DNA from: Nakamurella panacisegetis
Lineage (GTDB): Bacteria > Actinomycetota > Actinomycetes > Mycobacteriales > Nakamurellaceae
DNA length: 64,000 bases
NCBI RefSeq assembly: GCF_900104535.1
Contig: NZ_LT629710.1
Location: forward strand, 3,817,501 to 3,881,500
Direction: 5' to 3'
Under the pieces are notes generated by a model. The model did not search any database, was not told the DNA's origin, and was given only the letters and a program-made list of their open reading frames with translations. How positions within the stretch are numbered: position 1 is the stretch's first letter; each line of letters starts with the position of its first letter. Below, in pieces: positions 1-9,108 of this stretch. Position numbers and translations under genes: made by a program.

Positions 1-1032
1 GCCGGTCGGGAACTTCAGGTCCCACAGACCGGAGATCGTGATCGGATGTCCGCGGGTATCGCTCAAGGCGCGAACGAAGTGCCCGCGAGGTGAATAGACG
101 TTGATCCGGCCGTCGCCGAAGTTGCCGACCAGGATGTCGCCGCCGATACCGGGCACACTCGCGGGCGCTTTGGTGACACCCCACGGTGAGTTCAGTCGTC
201 CGTGAGAGGCGAAGTGCTGCAGCAGTTTTCCTCCGGGACTGAACACATCGACGAAGCCCAGTCCTGATCCGGCCACATCGTCGTGCTTCTGGGCGTCCTG
301 CTTGGCGAAGGTGACGAAGAGGTTGCCGCCGATCGTGGCGATGCCGAACGGCCCGTAGCCCGATGGCAGGTCGGGGTCGGTGAAGGTCCGCACCAGCGTG
401 AAGTTGCGGTCGAACACCTCGACCTGACCGAACCGGAAATTGGTCGCGTAGAGGAACTGTCCGGCCGGCGTGCTGGCCATGGCCAATCCCTTGTAGACCG
501 CCCCGACGTCACCCTCCGGATCGACGACGGTCGACCGATCGGCCACCGTGATGGCGTTGCCCCGGTCAACCGTCGGGCTCCAACCGGCCAGCGTGCCGTC
601 CTCCGTGGCGAACAGGAACCGGCTCGGGCTCGAAACGCCGTTCTCGCTTACGACGAAGCCGGCGGCGGCCGGGTTCGAGACGGTGCCGGTCGGGGTTCCG
701 CCGGATGGCGCGGAGGATGCGGCGGCGGGAATCGTCACGACCAGCGGCGTGGCGACCCCGGCACCGTCGTACAGCGTACTGACGCCGGCGCCGTTGTCGG
801 AGATCCACAGCGGAGAGCCCGGTAGGAACGAGATGCCCCAGGGATTCTTCAGGTTCGCGTCCGTGTGAGCGGCCAGACCGGCCACGTCGGAAACGAGGTT
901 CTTCTGAACGAAGCCCGGGTCGTGGTCGTGCTCACGGTCCTGGGCCGATGCCGATGCAGCGGGTCCGACCATGATCACCCCGGCGGCCAGCACCGCTGTC
1001 CACGCCCTCGAGGGTCCTGATTTCCGGATCAT
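1..1032 (-). CDS. TIGR03118 family secreted protein, C-terminus cut by window edge
   Basis: The open frame starts at an ATG (1032) and runs 344 codons to the edge without a stop. The N-terminus has a hydrophobic signal-like stretch ending near ASASA. It is followed by motifs typical of the TIGR03118 family: NLKNPWGI, ISDNGAG, then NHL/beta-propeller-like repeats (YGPFGIA, FVTFAKQD, HGRLNSPWG, VGNFGDGRINVY). Family members are exported and uncharacterised. No partner gene lies beside it; the next gene is a minus-strand regulator about 200 bp upstream. The frame was read directly from the complementary strand. Confidence 0.85.
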   Translation of the reverse strand, partial: MIRKSGPSRAWTAVLAAGVIMVGPAASASAQDREHDHDPGFVQKNLVSDVAGLAAHTDANLKNPWGISFLPGSPLWISDNGAGVSTLYDGAGVATPLVVTIPAAASSAPSGGTPTGTVSNPAAAGFVVSENGVSSPSRFLFATEDGTLAGWSPTVDRGNAITVADRSTVVDPEGDVGAVYKGLAMASTPAGQFLYATNFRFGQVEVFDRNFTLVRTFTDPDLPSGYGPFGIATIGGNLFVTFAKQDAQKHDDVAGSGLGFVDVFSPGGKLLQHFASHGRLNSPWGVTKAPASVPGIGGDILVGNFGDGRINVYSPRGHFVRALSDTRGHPITISGLWDLKFPTG

Positions 1033-1236
1033 TGACCGTCCTTCCGTCGATGGGTACGGTCGCCGGCCGGGCGCGACTCGCGCGCAGCCGAGTCCGGAAG
1101 GTCTCGGCTCCGGCGCCCGTCACTGCACCTCACGCCGGCCGCACAGGAAAGGTTCAGGTGACTGGGTGGTGCGGACCCGGCGAGGTTGCCGGGCCAGGAG
1201 CGGCACGGGCTGCACCGGTCGCCGGTTCGGGCTCGC

Positions 1237-2196
1237 TCACTCGGCGGGGAGGGCTCCGGCCAGCCGGTTGACGAACGATTTGGCCGCGTCGATGAAGTCC
1301 GGCGGTCCGAGGAGTTCCATTGGCTCGTCCAGCAACGTCATCCAGATCAGGAACGTGATCGACCACGGCCCGACAGTGCTGACCAGACAGGAGTTCTCAC
1401 CGTCCGGTGCAACGGTGACCGAATCGGGCGCGACCCGGCCGCGGATTGCCGCGGCGGTCGCCTGTACCCGGATCCGGGCCGGGGCGGCGTCGAGCCCGCC
1501 GCTGCGGCCGGCGCGCGCTTGCACGAAAGCAGCCGGATCGCCGCCGGGCACTTCGCGGGGGCGGCCTCGGTCGGCCCGGCGGACCTCGCCTCGAATCCGG
1601 TCCAGTCGGAAGACGCGCCAGTCCTGTCGATCGAGATCGAAGGCGACCAGGTACCAGTTGAAGCCGCTGTGCACGAGCGCGGCCGGCTCGGCGTACCGCT
1701 GGGAACCGGCACCGGCCGTGTAGGCGAACCGGACTCGCTGCGAGTCTCGGCACGCTGCGGCCAGCGTGGCGAGCACCTCGACGTCCGTTGACGGGCCGCC
1801 CAGCGGCACGGCCGAGGTGGCGGCACCGAGGGCCCTGACGCGCTTGCGCAGGCGTTCCGGCAGGACCTGATCGAGTTTGGTCAGGGCGCTGACGGAGGTC
1901 TCCTCGATGCCGGCGATCGACGTGGCGGCGACCGTTCGCAGGCCGATGGCGACGGCCACCGCCTCGGCGTCGTCGAGGAGCAGGGGCGGCATGCGGGTTC
2001 CGGGGGCGAGTCGGTAGCCGCCGGCCACACCCCGCGTGGCGTGTACCGGGTAGCCGAGCTCGCGGAGCTTGTCGACATCGCGACGGATCGTCCGGGGATC
2101 GACGTCGAAGCGGTCGGCCAGTTCCTGCCCGGTCCACTCCCGCCGGAGTTGCAGCAGGGACAGCAGAGCGAGCAGGCGAGCGGACGGGTCGAGCAC
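1237..2196 (-). CDS. YafY/PafC-type HTH-WYL transcriptional regulator
   Basis: This 319-residue protein has an N-terminal winged HTH of the HTH_11 type (LLSLLQLRREWTGQELADRF, then VDPRTIRRDVDKLRELGYPV). A central WYL region follows (RVRFAYTAGAG, then a SGFNWYLVAFDL segment), and a C-terminal WCX-like part ends near FVNRLAGALPAE. The frame is open 13 codons further upstream, but GTG 2196 is preferred because AAAGGAG lies a few bases before it. It is divergent from the SnoaL-like gene at 2328, so local control of that gene is likely by the usual habit of the family. The shared 130-bp intergenic region holds GGACAT (2230-2235) and ATGTCC (2267-2272), a weak inverted pair. Confidence 0.9.
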   Translation of the reverse strand: MLDPSARLLALLSLLQLRREWTGQELADRFDVDPRTIRRDVDKLRELGYPVHATRGVAGGYRLAPGTRMPPLLLDDAEAVAVAIGLRTVAATSIAGIEETSVSALTKLDQVLPERLRKRVRALGAATSAVPLGGPSTDVEVLATLAAACRDSQRVRFAYTAGAGSQRYAEPAALVHSGFNWYLVAFDLDRQDWRVFRLDRIRGEVRRADRGRPREVPGGDPAAFVQARAGRSGGLDAAPARIRVQATAAAIRGRVAPDSVTVAPDGENSCLVSTVGPWSITFLIWMTLLDEPMELLGPPDFIDAAKSFVNRLAGALPAE

Positions 2197-2327
2197 GGAT
2201 CTCCTTTGGGTGACGCAACACCCCGGCATGGACATTTCTCAGCATGGACGCAATTCAGGACGTTAGATGTCCGCTATCCGAGTGAGACTGGCGCCGGTCA
2301 ACACCAGACAACATCGAGGAGAGTCAC

Positions 2328-2702
2328 ATGACCCACGGCACCGCACTGACGACCGCACTGGCCTACTTCCAGGCATCGGCAGCCAAGGACATCGATCACG
2401 CCATGAGCTTCCTGGCGGACGAGATCGTCTGCGACGCGCCGGCCGGACGCATCCAGGGCGCGGTCGGCTACCGGGCATTCCTGGAGTCGTTCTCCAAGCT
2501 GCTGAAGCATTCCGAGCTGGTCGCCTCGTTTGGCGATGATCACGAGGCGATCCTGCTCTACGACAACGACACGGTCCCGGTGCCGAGTGCACCGTCGGCC
2601 GGCCACTTCACTGTCGTCGACGGCCGGATCACGCACATTCGCTTCATCTTCGACCGAGTCCCGTACGAGGCAGCGGCTCGTGCGGCCCAGGCGGCGAACT
2701 GA
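2328..2702 (+). CDS. SnoaL-like / NTF2-fold small protein
   Basis: This 124-residue protein begins MTHGTALTTAL after a GAGGAGAG ribosome-binding site. The pattern ALAYFQASAAKDIDHAMSFL, then VGYRAFLESF, then a C-terminal VVDGRITHIRFIFDR fits the cone-shaped SnoaL/NTF2 fold. In that superfamily members act as small isomerases, hydrolases or ligand binders. The substrate cannot be deduced. It is transcribed away from the WYL regulator, its probable controller. Confidence 0.8.
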   Translation: MTHGTALTTALAYFQASAAKDIDHAMSFLADEIVCDAPAGRIQGAVGYRAFLESFSKLLKHSELVASFGDDHEAILLYDNDTVPVPSAPSAGHFTVVDGRITHIRFIFDRVPYEAAARAAQAAN

Positions 2703-2771
2703 CGACGTCGACTACTCCGGTGCCGTCGCTCTCCCGAGCTATGAGCGCCACGGCTATGGCATTGCACGTAC

Positions 2772-2790
2772 AAGCTAGTACATGTAGCTT
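2772..2790. promoter_or_regulatory. Palindrome upstream of hydrolase-TetR operon
   Basis: AAGCTA, seven bases (GTACATG), then TAGCTT form a perfect 6+6 inverted repeat in an AT-rich patch 40-60 bp before the hydrolase gene. Its size and position suit a TetR-family operator, and the TetR gene is the second gene of this transcript. Autoregulation is inference. Confidence 0.5.
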
Positions 2791-2830
2791 TAGGTCGACA
2801 CCAACTCAGGAGTGAGATCAGCACCAACAG

Positions 2831-3676
2831 ATGGAGAACGGATCCGACATGAGCAACAGCATGAGTAGCGGCACGGAGATCGGCATCCTCACTCGTCCGG
2901 ACGGAGACGTGGCGTACGAGGTCGACGGCGACGGGCCGCTCGTTGTGTGTGTCCCGGGGATGGGGGAGTTGCGGTCGAGCTACCGCTTCCTGGCGCCCGT
3001 CCTGGTTGCCGCCGGATACCGGGTGGCGTCGATGGATCTGCGCGGTCACGGTGACAGCAGCGCCGAGTTCGACGGCTACGGCGACGAGGCCACTGCCGGC
3101 GATGTGACGGCACTGATCGAGAAGCTGGGCGGACCGGCCTTCGTCGTCGGCAACTCCCTGGCCGCCGGGTCGGCGGTGCTGGTCGCGGCCGCTCGACCTG
3201 AACTGGTCGCGGGGCTTGTCCTGGTCGGCCCGTTCGTTCGGCCGGCCGCGGCGTCGGCCCTGCAGCGCCTCGAGTTCCGGATCCTGATGGCGCCGCTGTG
3301 GGCGCGCTTGTCCTGGAATGCCTACCTGCCGAAGTTGTACGCCGGCCGGAAGCCGGATGACTTCGCGCAGTACCGCGCCGATGTCTCGGCCGCGATGAGG
3401 AAGCCAGGTCATGCCAAGGCGTTCTCACTCACGACTCACACCAGCCATGACGCCGCCGCCGACGCCCTCAGATCGGTGACCGCCCCCACGCTGGTGATCA
3501 TGGGCGAGGCCGACCCGGACTTCCCCGACCCCGCGGTGGAGGCCCAGTGGATCGCCGACCAGCTCAAAGGCACGGTCCTGATGGTGCCCGAGTCGGGTCA
3601 CTACCCACAGGCCCAGCGACCGGATCTGGTCGCTCCGGCGATCCAGACCTTCATCAGCGGTGTGCGTCGTGCCTAG
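2831..3676 (+). CDS. Alpha/beta hydrolase
   Basis: This 281-residue alpha/beta-hydrolase shows VVCVPGMGELRSSYRF near the oxyanion region, MDLRGHGDSS after strand beta-4, and a GNSLAAGS nucleophile elbow with serine as nucleophile. VIMGEADPDFP probably carries the acid, and PESGHYPQAQRP the catalytic histidine. There is no signal peptide, so it is cytoplasmic. The start is uncertain: ATG 2831 has no good SD, while ATG 2849 has GGAG 12 bases upstream. The 3' end overlaps the start of the following TetR gene, which points to one transcript. The substrate is unknown. Confidence 0.88.
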   Translation: MENGSDMSNSMSSGTEIGILTRPDGDVAYEVDGDGPLVVCVPGMGELRSSYRFLAPVLVAAGYRVASMDLRGHGDSSAEFDGYGDEATAGDVTALIEKLGGPAFVVGNSLAAGSAVLVAAARPELVAGLVLVGPFVRPAAASALQRLEFRILMAPLWARLSWNAYLPKLYAGRKPDDFAQYRADVSAAMRKPGHAKAFSLTTHTSHDAAADALRSVTAPTLVIMGEADPDFPDPAVEAQWIADQLKGTVLMVPESGHYPQAQRPDLVAPAIQTFISGVRRA

Positions 3677-4250
3677 GGCCGGACTGACGACACTTCGGGT
3701 GGTCGAGGAGGCCGAAGCGGTCGCCGACGAGGTGGGTCTGCCCAACCTGACGCTGGCCGCCATCGCACCTCGCCTCGGCGTACGGATGCCCAGTCTGTAC
3801 AAGCATGTCGCCGGGATTGATGCACTGCGGCGCCTGCTGTCCATCCGTGCCAAGAACGAGTTGGCGGACGTCTTTGCCCGGGCGGCGGCCGGAAAGGCCG
3901 GCGCGCAGGCACTCACGGCGATGTTCGACGCCGCCCGGAACTGGGCCAAGGCCCACCCCGGCCGGTACGCGGCGACGGTCCGCGCTCCCGAGCCAGCCGA
4001 CGAGGAGGATGTGAAGGCGAGCAATGCGATTCTCAACATCGCGCTGGCCGGACTGGCCGACTACCGCCTGACCGGCGATGACGCGATCGATGCGGTCCGG
4101 GCCCTGCGTGCCACTCTGCATGGTTTCGTCAGCCTCGAACGAGCCGGCGGCTTCGGGCTCCCCACCGATGTCGACCGCAGCTTCGAGCGCGTCATCGCCG
4201 CCCTGGCCCAGACCTTCAAGTCTTGGCCGGCGACCACGAAGGATGGTTAG
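3660..4250 (+). CDS. TetR family regulator, WHG-type C-terminal domain
   Basis: This is about 196 residues with a GTG start (3660 or 3669) inside the hydrolase gene, implying translational coupling. The N-terminal HTH is recognisable: LRVVEEAEAVADEVGLPNLT, then LGVRMPSLYKHVAGIDAL. The second half (HPGRYAATVRAP, LRATLHGFVSLERAGGFG, then a VDRSFERVIAAL helix) matches the TetR C-terminal WHG domain. The likely target is its own operon through the palindrome at 2772-2790. The next gene (DUF4260) overlaps its stop codon. Confidence 0.88.
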   Translation: MCVVPRAGLTTLRVVEEAEAVADEVGLPNLTLAAIAPRLGVRMPSLYKHVAGIDALRRLLSIRAKNELADVFARAAAGKAGAQALTAMFDAARNWAKAHPGRYAATVRAPEPADEEDVKASNAILNIALAGLADYRLTGDDAIDAVRALRATLHGFVSLERAGGFGLPTDVDRSFERVIAALAQTFKSWPATTKDG

Positions 4251-4657
4251 CGTGCGCGCCGTGCCCAATCCGGACAGCGATCCGGCCGTGACCGGAAAGC
4301 CCCTGCGGTGGCTGCGGAGCGAGGCCGTGGTCGAATTGCTGGCCGCGCTCCTTCTCTTCGGAGCGACCCACCAATCGTGGTGGCTCGCCGTACTGATTCT
4401 GACCCCCGATCTGTTGATGATCGGCTACGTGGGCGGCACGCGAATGGGTGCTGCCTGCCTACAACTTCGCGCATTCGCAGGGCCTGCCGATCCTGATGTG
4501 CCTGGCTGCTCTGGAATGGCATCACCCGCTGATTCTGGCGATCGGCTTGTTGTGGCTCGCCCACATCGGCCTGGACCGGGCGATGGCCCTGGGGCTGAAG
4601 TACGACACTGATTTCCAGCGCACCCATCTTGGCGGGCCACAACGACAAGCGGCCTGA
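4243..4657 (+). pseudogene. DUF4260 small membrane protein, split by one frameshift
   Basis: The first frame gives LRWLRSEAVVELLAALLLFG and LAVLILTPDLLMIGYVGGTR. The second frame, from about 4455, gives YNFAHSQGLP, WLAHIGLDRAMALGLKYDTDF and THLGG. Together they make a full-length DUF4260 protein of about 135 residues with several membrane helices. The break lies near 4450-4462, where removing one base (GCC TGC CTA CAA to GCC TGC TAC AAC) restores the family sequence. The start (ATG 4243 or GTG 4252) overlaps the TetR stop codon. It is either a recent pseudogene or a sequencing error. Confidence 0.8.
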
Positions 4658-4864
4658 CCCGGCCCGCCGACGAAGGTCGAACGATCGTCTCGCGGTGGGC
4701 ATCGTGCCTCGTCGAACTGCACCATGAATTGGCGCGACCGCGGTGCCGGGATGGGGATGTGCGCCCATTCGGCCGTATGTCGGAATATGTGCAGCGGTAG
4801 TAGCATCCGAGGGCCCCGTCGACAATGACGTCGACGGGATCTCCGTCAGCGAGGGAGCATCACG

Positions 4865-6532
4865 ATGAGCCCAGGAATTGGACGACGTCGAGGATGGCGG
4901 ATGGCGCTGGCCACCGTCGCCACGCTGACGGTGGCCGTCGGTCTGCCCATTTCCGCCTCGAGTGCCTCCGCGGCAACCTCGAACGACGCCAACCCGACCG
5001 CGTGTGCGCACCGGGTCAACAACACCCCGGAGAAGTTGGTCGCCTGCGTCACCAAAGGCGACCTCTGGGCTCATATGGTCAAGTTTCAGCAGATTGCGGA
5101 TGCAAATCCAGGTCCCGACGGCCATCCGTCCCGTAATTCGGGGGAGCCCGGGTACAAGGCCTCGGCCGACTACGTGGCCCGCGTGATGAGAGCAGCCGGC
5201 TACCGCGTAACACTGCAGGAGTACAAATTTCACTACTTCAGCTTCGTCGGAACGCCGGTGATGCGGGACGAGTCGACGGGGCATTCTTTCGGGCTCGGTA
5301 CAGACTTCAACCCTGCACACGTTGCCGGTTCGACCACCGCGAAGGTGCAACCCGCCGGCGGGATCGTGGTCCCGGCGACGCCCGCTCCCAGCTCCGCCAG
5401 TGGCTGCCAGGCCTCCGACTTCGCCGGGTTCGTTCCGGGCAACATCGCTCTGATCCAGCGCGGCACCTGCACCTTTGCCCAGAAGGTGGCGAACGCTGAG
5501 GCCGCCGGTGCCTCGGCAGCCATCATCTTCAACGAGGGTAACCCCGGTCGAACCAGCCTCTTCAACGGCTCGCTTGCGGGCACGGAGCAGATTCCGGTCC
5601 TGTTCACGTCCTATGCCGTAGGTACCCAACTCCTGGCGCAGTACGTGCCGGGTTCAGCCCCGGTACTCACCGTCGACGTCAAGCTCATCGACGACCCGAA
5701 CCGATCCGATTGGAATGTCATCGCCGACTCGAGGGGCGGTGACCCGAACAACATCCTGGTCATCGACGCTCATCTCGATGCCATTTATGGAGCCGGCATG
5801 CTCGACAATGCCTCCGGGTCGGCGGCGATCCTCGACATTGCGCAGCAATTGAAGAACACCAACACCCGCAACAAACTGCGCTTCATCTGGTTCGGAGGCG
5901 AGGAACTCGGGCTGCTCGGTTCGAACTACTACGTCAGCAACCTTGCCGCGAGCGAGTTGGCGAAGATCAAGTTCGACCTGGATGCTGACGTCCTGGGTAC
6001 GCCGAACTACGTCGCGGGCGTCCTTGACCCGAAAGACGGGGTCAATCTGTTCGGACGGACCCCCGGGACTCCGATGTCGCCGAGTATCTGGGCTCCGTCG
6101 GCGATCGGTCGCGACTACGGGATCGACTACCTCAACTCGATCGGTAAGAACCACATCCTGTTCTCCGCCGACGGCACCGATGCCTTCGTGTTCCAGCAGG
6201 CCGGAATCCCGGCCAGCGGCGTCCTCACCGGCCAGGACTGCTGCAAGCTTGCCTCGGATGTCGCGCTCTTCGGTGGCTACCAGGGCAACTTCGAGGGCAC
6301 CGTGCCGGGTGACGACGGTGGCTGCGTGGACAATCCATTCCGCTGGTGCGACAACATCGGCAACAACGACCCCGCCGTGCTGACCTGGATGTCAAAGACG
6401 TTCGCCAACATGGTCGGCCACATGGCCTATGACACAAAGGTCTTCGACTCAACCAAGAGCGGGGGCGGACACCTGAAGAAGAACTCAACCCCACGTGCGG
6501 TATCGCCGAGGAAGGCGCTGGTGAACAGCTGA
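4865..6532 (+). CDS. Secreted M28 family aminopeptidase with PA domain
   Basis: This 555-residue protein has a clear signal peptide: RRR, a hydrophobic core (ALATVATLTVAVGLPI), then cleavage near SASAA. A PA domain lies at about residues 165-270 (GNIALIQRGTCTFAQKVANA, GAAIIFNEG-like). The M28 zinc peptidase core has IDAHLDAI with His303, MLDNASG with Asp314 and FGGEELGLLGS with Glu346/Glu347, the expected di-zinc ligands and catalytic Glu. It should act outside the cell on peptide N-termini, as in Streptomyces-type aminopeptidases. The ribosome-binding site is GAGGGAG. The next gene, a phosphoesterase, follows by 116 bp. Confidence 0.93.
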   Translation: MSPGIGRRRGWRMALATVATLTVAVGLPISASSASAATSNDANPTACAHRVNNTPEKLVACVTKGDLWAHMVKFQQIADANPGPDGHPSRNSGEPGYKASADYVARVMRAAGYRVTLQEYKFHYFSFVGTPVMRDESTGHSFGLGTDFNPAHVAGSTTAKVQPAGGIVVPATPAPSSASGCQASDFAGFVPGNIALIQRGTCTFAQKVANAEAAGASAAIIFNEGNPGRTSLFNGSLAGTEQIPVLFTSYAVGTQLLAQYVPGSAPVLTVDVKLIDDPNRSDWNVIADSRGGDPNNILVIDAHLDAIYGAGMLDNASGSAAILDIAQQLKNTNTRNKLRFIWFGGEELGLLGSNYYVSNLAASELAKIKFDLDADVLGTPNYVAGVLDPKDGVNLFGRTPGTPMSPSIWAPSAIGRDYGIDYLNSIGKNHILFSADGTDAFVFQQAGIPASGVLTGQDCCKLASDVALFGGYQGNFEGTVPGDDGGCVDNPFRWCDNIGNNDPAVLTWMSKTFANMVGHMAYDTKVFDSTKSGGGHLKKNSTPRAVSPRKALVNS

Positions 6533-6648
6533 CCGGCCGCGCGGCCTGACCGATTCCGGTGGACTGTCGGTGCCGGGGTGGGTACGTACCCGGAGCCGGT
6601 ACCGGGGCGACCCGCACACCGCGGGCCACTGGATGAGAAGGAGTTCCC

Positions 6649-7836
6649 GTGACGGCGATCCCCGGACACCGTGTCGTCGTCTTCCTCCAGGAGAACAAGA
6701 CGCCCGACTTCTACTTCCCGACCATGGCGCAGTGGGGGGCCGCGGTTGCCAACCACGGCAACCTGCTGCCCGCCCCACCCAACTTCGACCAACCGCACGA
6801 CCGTAACGCCTGGGTGCACTACGCCATGGGCGACTACCCGGCGCTGCAGGCGCAGATCGACAACGACACCGTCATCCCGTTGTACAGCTGTCTGGCCAAG
6901 GAATTCACCTTCAGTGATCACCACTTCGGGGCCGGGACGAACTCCACCCCCGGACACATGCTGGCCATCGGCGGGCAGACGCCCACTTTCAAGAATCCGC
7001 CCTTCGTCGGAACCGCCCCAGTCTGGAACCTTCCCTCGATCTTCACCACCGCCGACGCCGCCGGTGTGTCGTGGGCCGCGTTTCCGGACCAGAGCGGCTA
7101 CCCGACCAAGTTCTACACATCCTTGGTCACCACCCCGGGCAACACCCACGTTCACCGTCCGGCCGAGTTCATCCCGATGGCCAAAGCAGGGACTCTGCCG
7201 CAGATCTGCTATGTCTGGAGTCCAGCCGGCTTCGACGAACATCCGCCCGCCACGAGCAACCCGACGTATGTCACCAAGGGAGAGAACCTGGTCTGGGACC
7301 GGATTCAGGCCGTCATCGACGGTGGCGGCTGGGACAACACGACCTTCATACTGACCTGGGACGACTGGGGCGGTTACGCTGACTCCGTTCCGGCACCCGT
7401 CATCGAGACGTTGCCAGATGCCCTGCACCCGGACGGCTTCACTGCGATCGGCGGGTCCCGGATCCCGTTGCTCATGTTCGGGGGCAAGGTCGCCCAGGGA
7501 ATCGATCCGCAGTGGCACTCCCACGCCTCGATCCCGAAGACCATCATCGACGTGCTCGGCCTGCCGCCGATGGGTGTCGCCCGCGTCGATGGCGCTCCGA
7601 CCATGGTCGGCCGGGTCGACTCCACTCTCACCCGGCCCGTACCCCCGATCCCCGGGACGGCGATCGTCCAACCGACCGCGCCGACTCCCACGCCGACGCC
7701 GATCGCACCGGCGCCCTGGCCCGGACCGCTGAACCAGCTCATGCCCGCGCTGAGCACCCTCGACGGCGCCGCGTTGCCCGCACCCACCGACGGAATCGTC
7801 CGACCGACCCCACCCAGGCCTCCGGTGCTGCGGTGA
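6649..7836 (+). CDS. PF04185 phosphoesterase (phospholipase C/acid phosphatase-like)
   Basis: This 395-residue protein starts at GTG 6649 after AAGGAG. HRVVVFLQENKTPDFYFP near the N-terminus is the PF04185 signature strand with the catalytic-site ENxT. It is followed by FTFSDHHFGAGTNSTPGHM, ILTWDDWGGYADSVP and a C-terminal SHASIPKTI motif, all typical of this family. The last ~70 residues are a Pro/Thr-rich tail. No signal peptide is visible, although relatives are usually exported; a cytoplasmic location or leaderless export is unresolved. It sits between two genes for exported hydrolases. Confidence 0.88.
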   Translation: MTAIPGHRVVVFLQENKTPDFYFPTMAQWGAAVANHGNLLPAPPNFDQPHDRNAWVHYAMGDYPALQAQIDNDTVIPLYSCLAKEFTFSDHHFGAGTNSTPGHMLAIGGQTPTFKNPPFVGTAPVWNLPSIFTTADAAGVSWAAFPDQSGYPTKFYTSLVTTPGNTHVHRPAEFIPMAKAGTLPQICYVWSPAGFDEHPPATSNPTYVTKGENLVWDRIQAVIDGGGWDNTTFILTWDDWGGYADSVPAPVIETLPDALHPDGFTAIGGSRIPLLMFGGKVAQGIDPQWHSHASIPKTIIDVLGLPPMGVARVDGAPTMVGRVDSTLTRPVPPIPGTAIVQPTAPTPTPTPIAPAPWPGPLNQLMPALSTLDGAALPAPTDGIVRPTPPRPPVLR

Positions 7837-7866
7837 CCCGAACGAGAGTCACCCTCACCAGAAGTG

Positions 7867-8877
7867 TCAGGCCGGACCGTTGAGGTAGGGCGTCATACCG
7901 GTGCTGAAGGCTGACGCGGACGCGCTGGAGCTGTCGATTCGCCAGTCGGCTTCCTTGTTGAAGTCGAACCACACCAATCCGCGAATGTCCGGCGCTGCGG
8001 CGAGAGTGCTCCACATGTCGGTGATCCATTGCGCCTTGTCGCCGCCGATCTCGGGAGTCCCGACCTCGCCGATGCTGATGGGGAGTGAGCTCAACTGGCG
8101 CAGTTCACCCAGGCTGGAGTTGAAGACGTCGGCGAAGCTGGTCCATGTCGACCAGGACTGCAGGGTCGACCAGTTGTAGCCGTCGAGCGCCACCTCATCG
8201 ACATTGGCGGCGCCGGGAAACAGCTCCGAGAGTGGGGTGCTCCCGGCGTAAGAGACATTCGGGGACCAGATCCAGCTCACGTTGGTCGCGCCCTGCTTGG
8301 CGAAGACCTCCCGAAGGTGGTTCCACGCCTTGACATATGAGCCCGGAGCGTTGCCGTTGACGCTCTCGGCCCACGGGTACCAGGTGCCGTTCATCTCGTG
8401 GGCGAACCGCAATCGGAGCGGGTAGCCCCACTGGCGAGCGGCCTTCGCCCACTGGTTGAGGTAGCTGTCGAATGCGCCGGAGGAAATCCGGGCGAGACTG
8501 TAGGAGGGCTGGTTGATGCCGGCGGAGGGATCCCACGGCTCCCAGGTGATTTCCGGCGTCGCTCCCCAGGCCGCGACCTGGCGGACGCCCTGGGTCGGAA
8601 ACGAGGGCTGTCCGGCCCACTGTTGGTACCACATCACGGTGGTGGGCTTGCGGCCGAGTTCCACAGTGAGGGCGTTGAGCGCGGTGAGGTCCGTCGGAGC
8701 GCCGGGCAACGTAACACCGACCATCCGGGGCGACGCCGTGGAGGCCGCGGCCACGGCCCGCTCCAGCGGCGCGAGAGCCGTGGTCACCAACAGCATGGCG
8801 GTCATCGTGGCCAGCACCGCGGTCAGCCGGCGCCCGACACGCGGTCGACGCTTGGCCGGGTCGGTGCGGTGATACAT
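7867..8877 (-). CDS. Secreted GH26-like glycoside hydrolase
   Basis: This 336-residue protein has an N-terminal signal peptide (RRLTAVLATMTAMLLVTTAL then AVAA). The catalytic fold shows EITWEPWDP and RLRFAHEMNGTWYPW, where the HEMNG Glu would be the acid/base, and ISIGEVGTPE, whose Glu would be the nucleophile. This pattern is seen in GH26 beta-mannanases and related endo-glycanases. It is convergent with the phosphoesterase gene. The substrate (mannan or another beta-glucan) cannot be fixed from sequence. Confidence 0.87.
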   Translation of the reverse strand: MYHRTDPAKRRPRVGRRLTAVLATMTAMLLVTTALAPLERAVAAASTASPRMVGVTLPGAPTDLTALNALTVELGRKPTTVMWYQQWAGQPSFPTQGVRQVAAWGATPEITWEPWDPSAGINQPSYSLARISSGAFDSYLNQWAKAARQWGYPLRLRFAHEMNGTWYPWAESVNGNAPGSYVKAWNHLREVFAKQGATNVSWIWSPNVSYAGSTPLSELFPGAANVDEVALDGYNWSTLQSWSTWTSFADVFNSSLGELRQLSSLPISIGEVGTPEIGGDKAQWITDMWSTLAAAPDIRGLVWFDFNKEADWRIDSSSASASAFSTGMTPYLNGPA

Positions 8878-9108
8878 CGGAATCCTCTTCAGCGCTCTGT
8901 TGTCGCACGCGATTCCGGTGTTGTCGTCGCGGACTGTGATCCACTGTGCGTGATCTGCTGACTACATTAGGTGATCATGAGGCTCGAAAGCAAGAGCGCG
9001 CGCCGGGGGAGCGGGCCAGGGAGGAGGTCGTGACCTCCGGGTTCGCGGCCGCGGTGGCCGGTGGGATACCAGCGGGTGTCCGTCGAAATCTCGGCGTTCT
9101 CGGCCTGC

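Noticed and set aside
2230-2272. GGACAT/ATGTCC pair as a WYL operator
   Set aside because: Only six bases per arm with a 31-base gap; too weak to list as a site.
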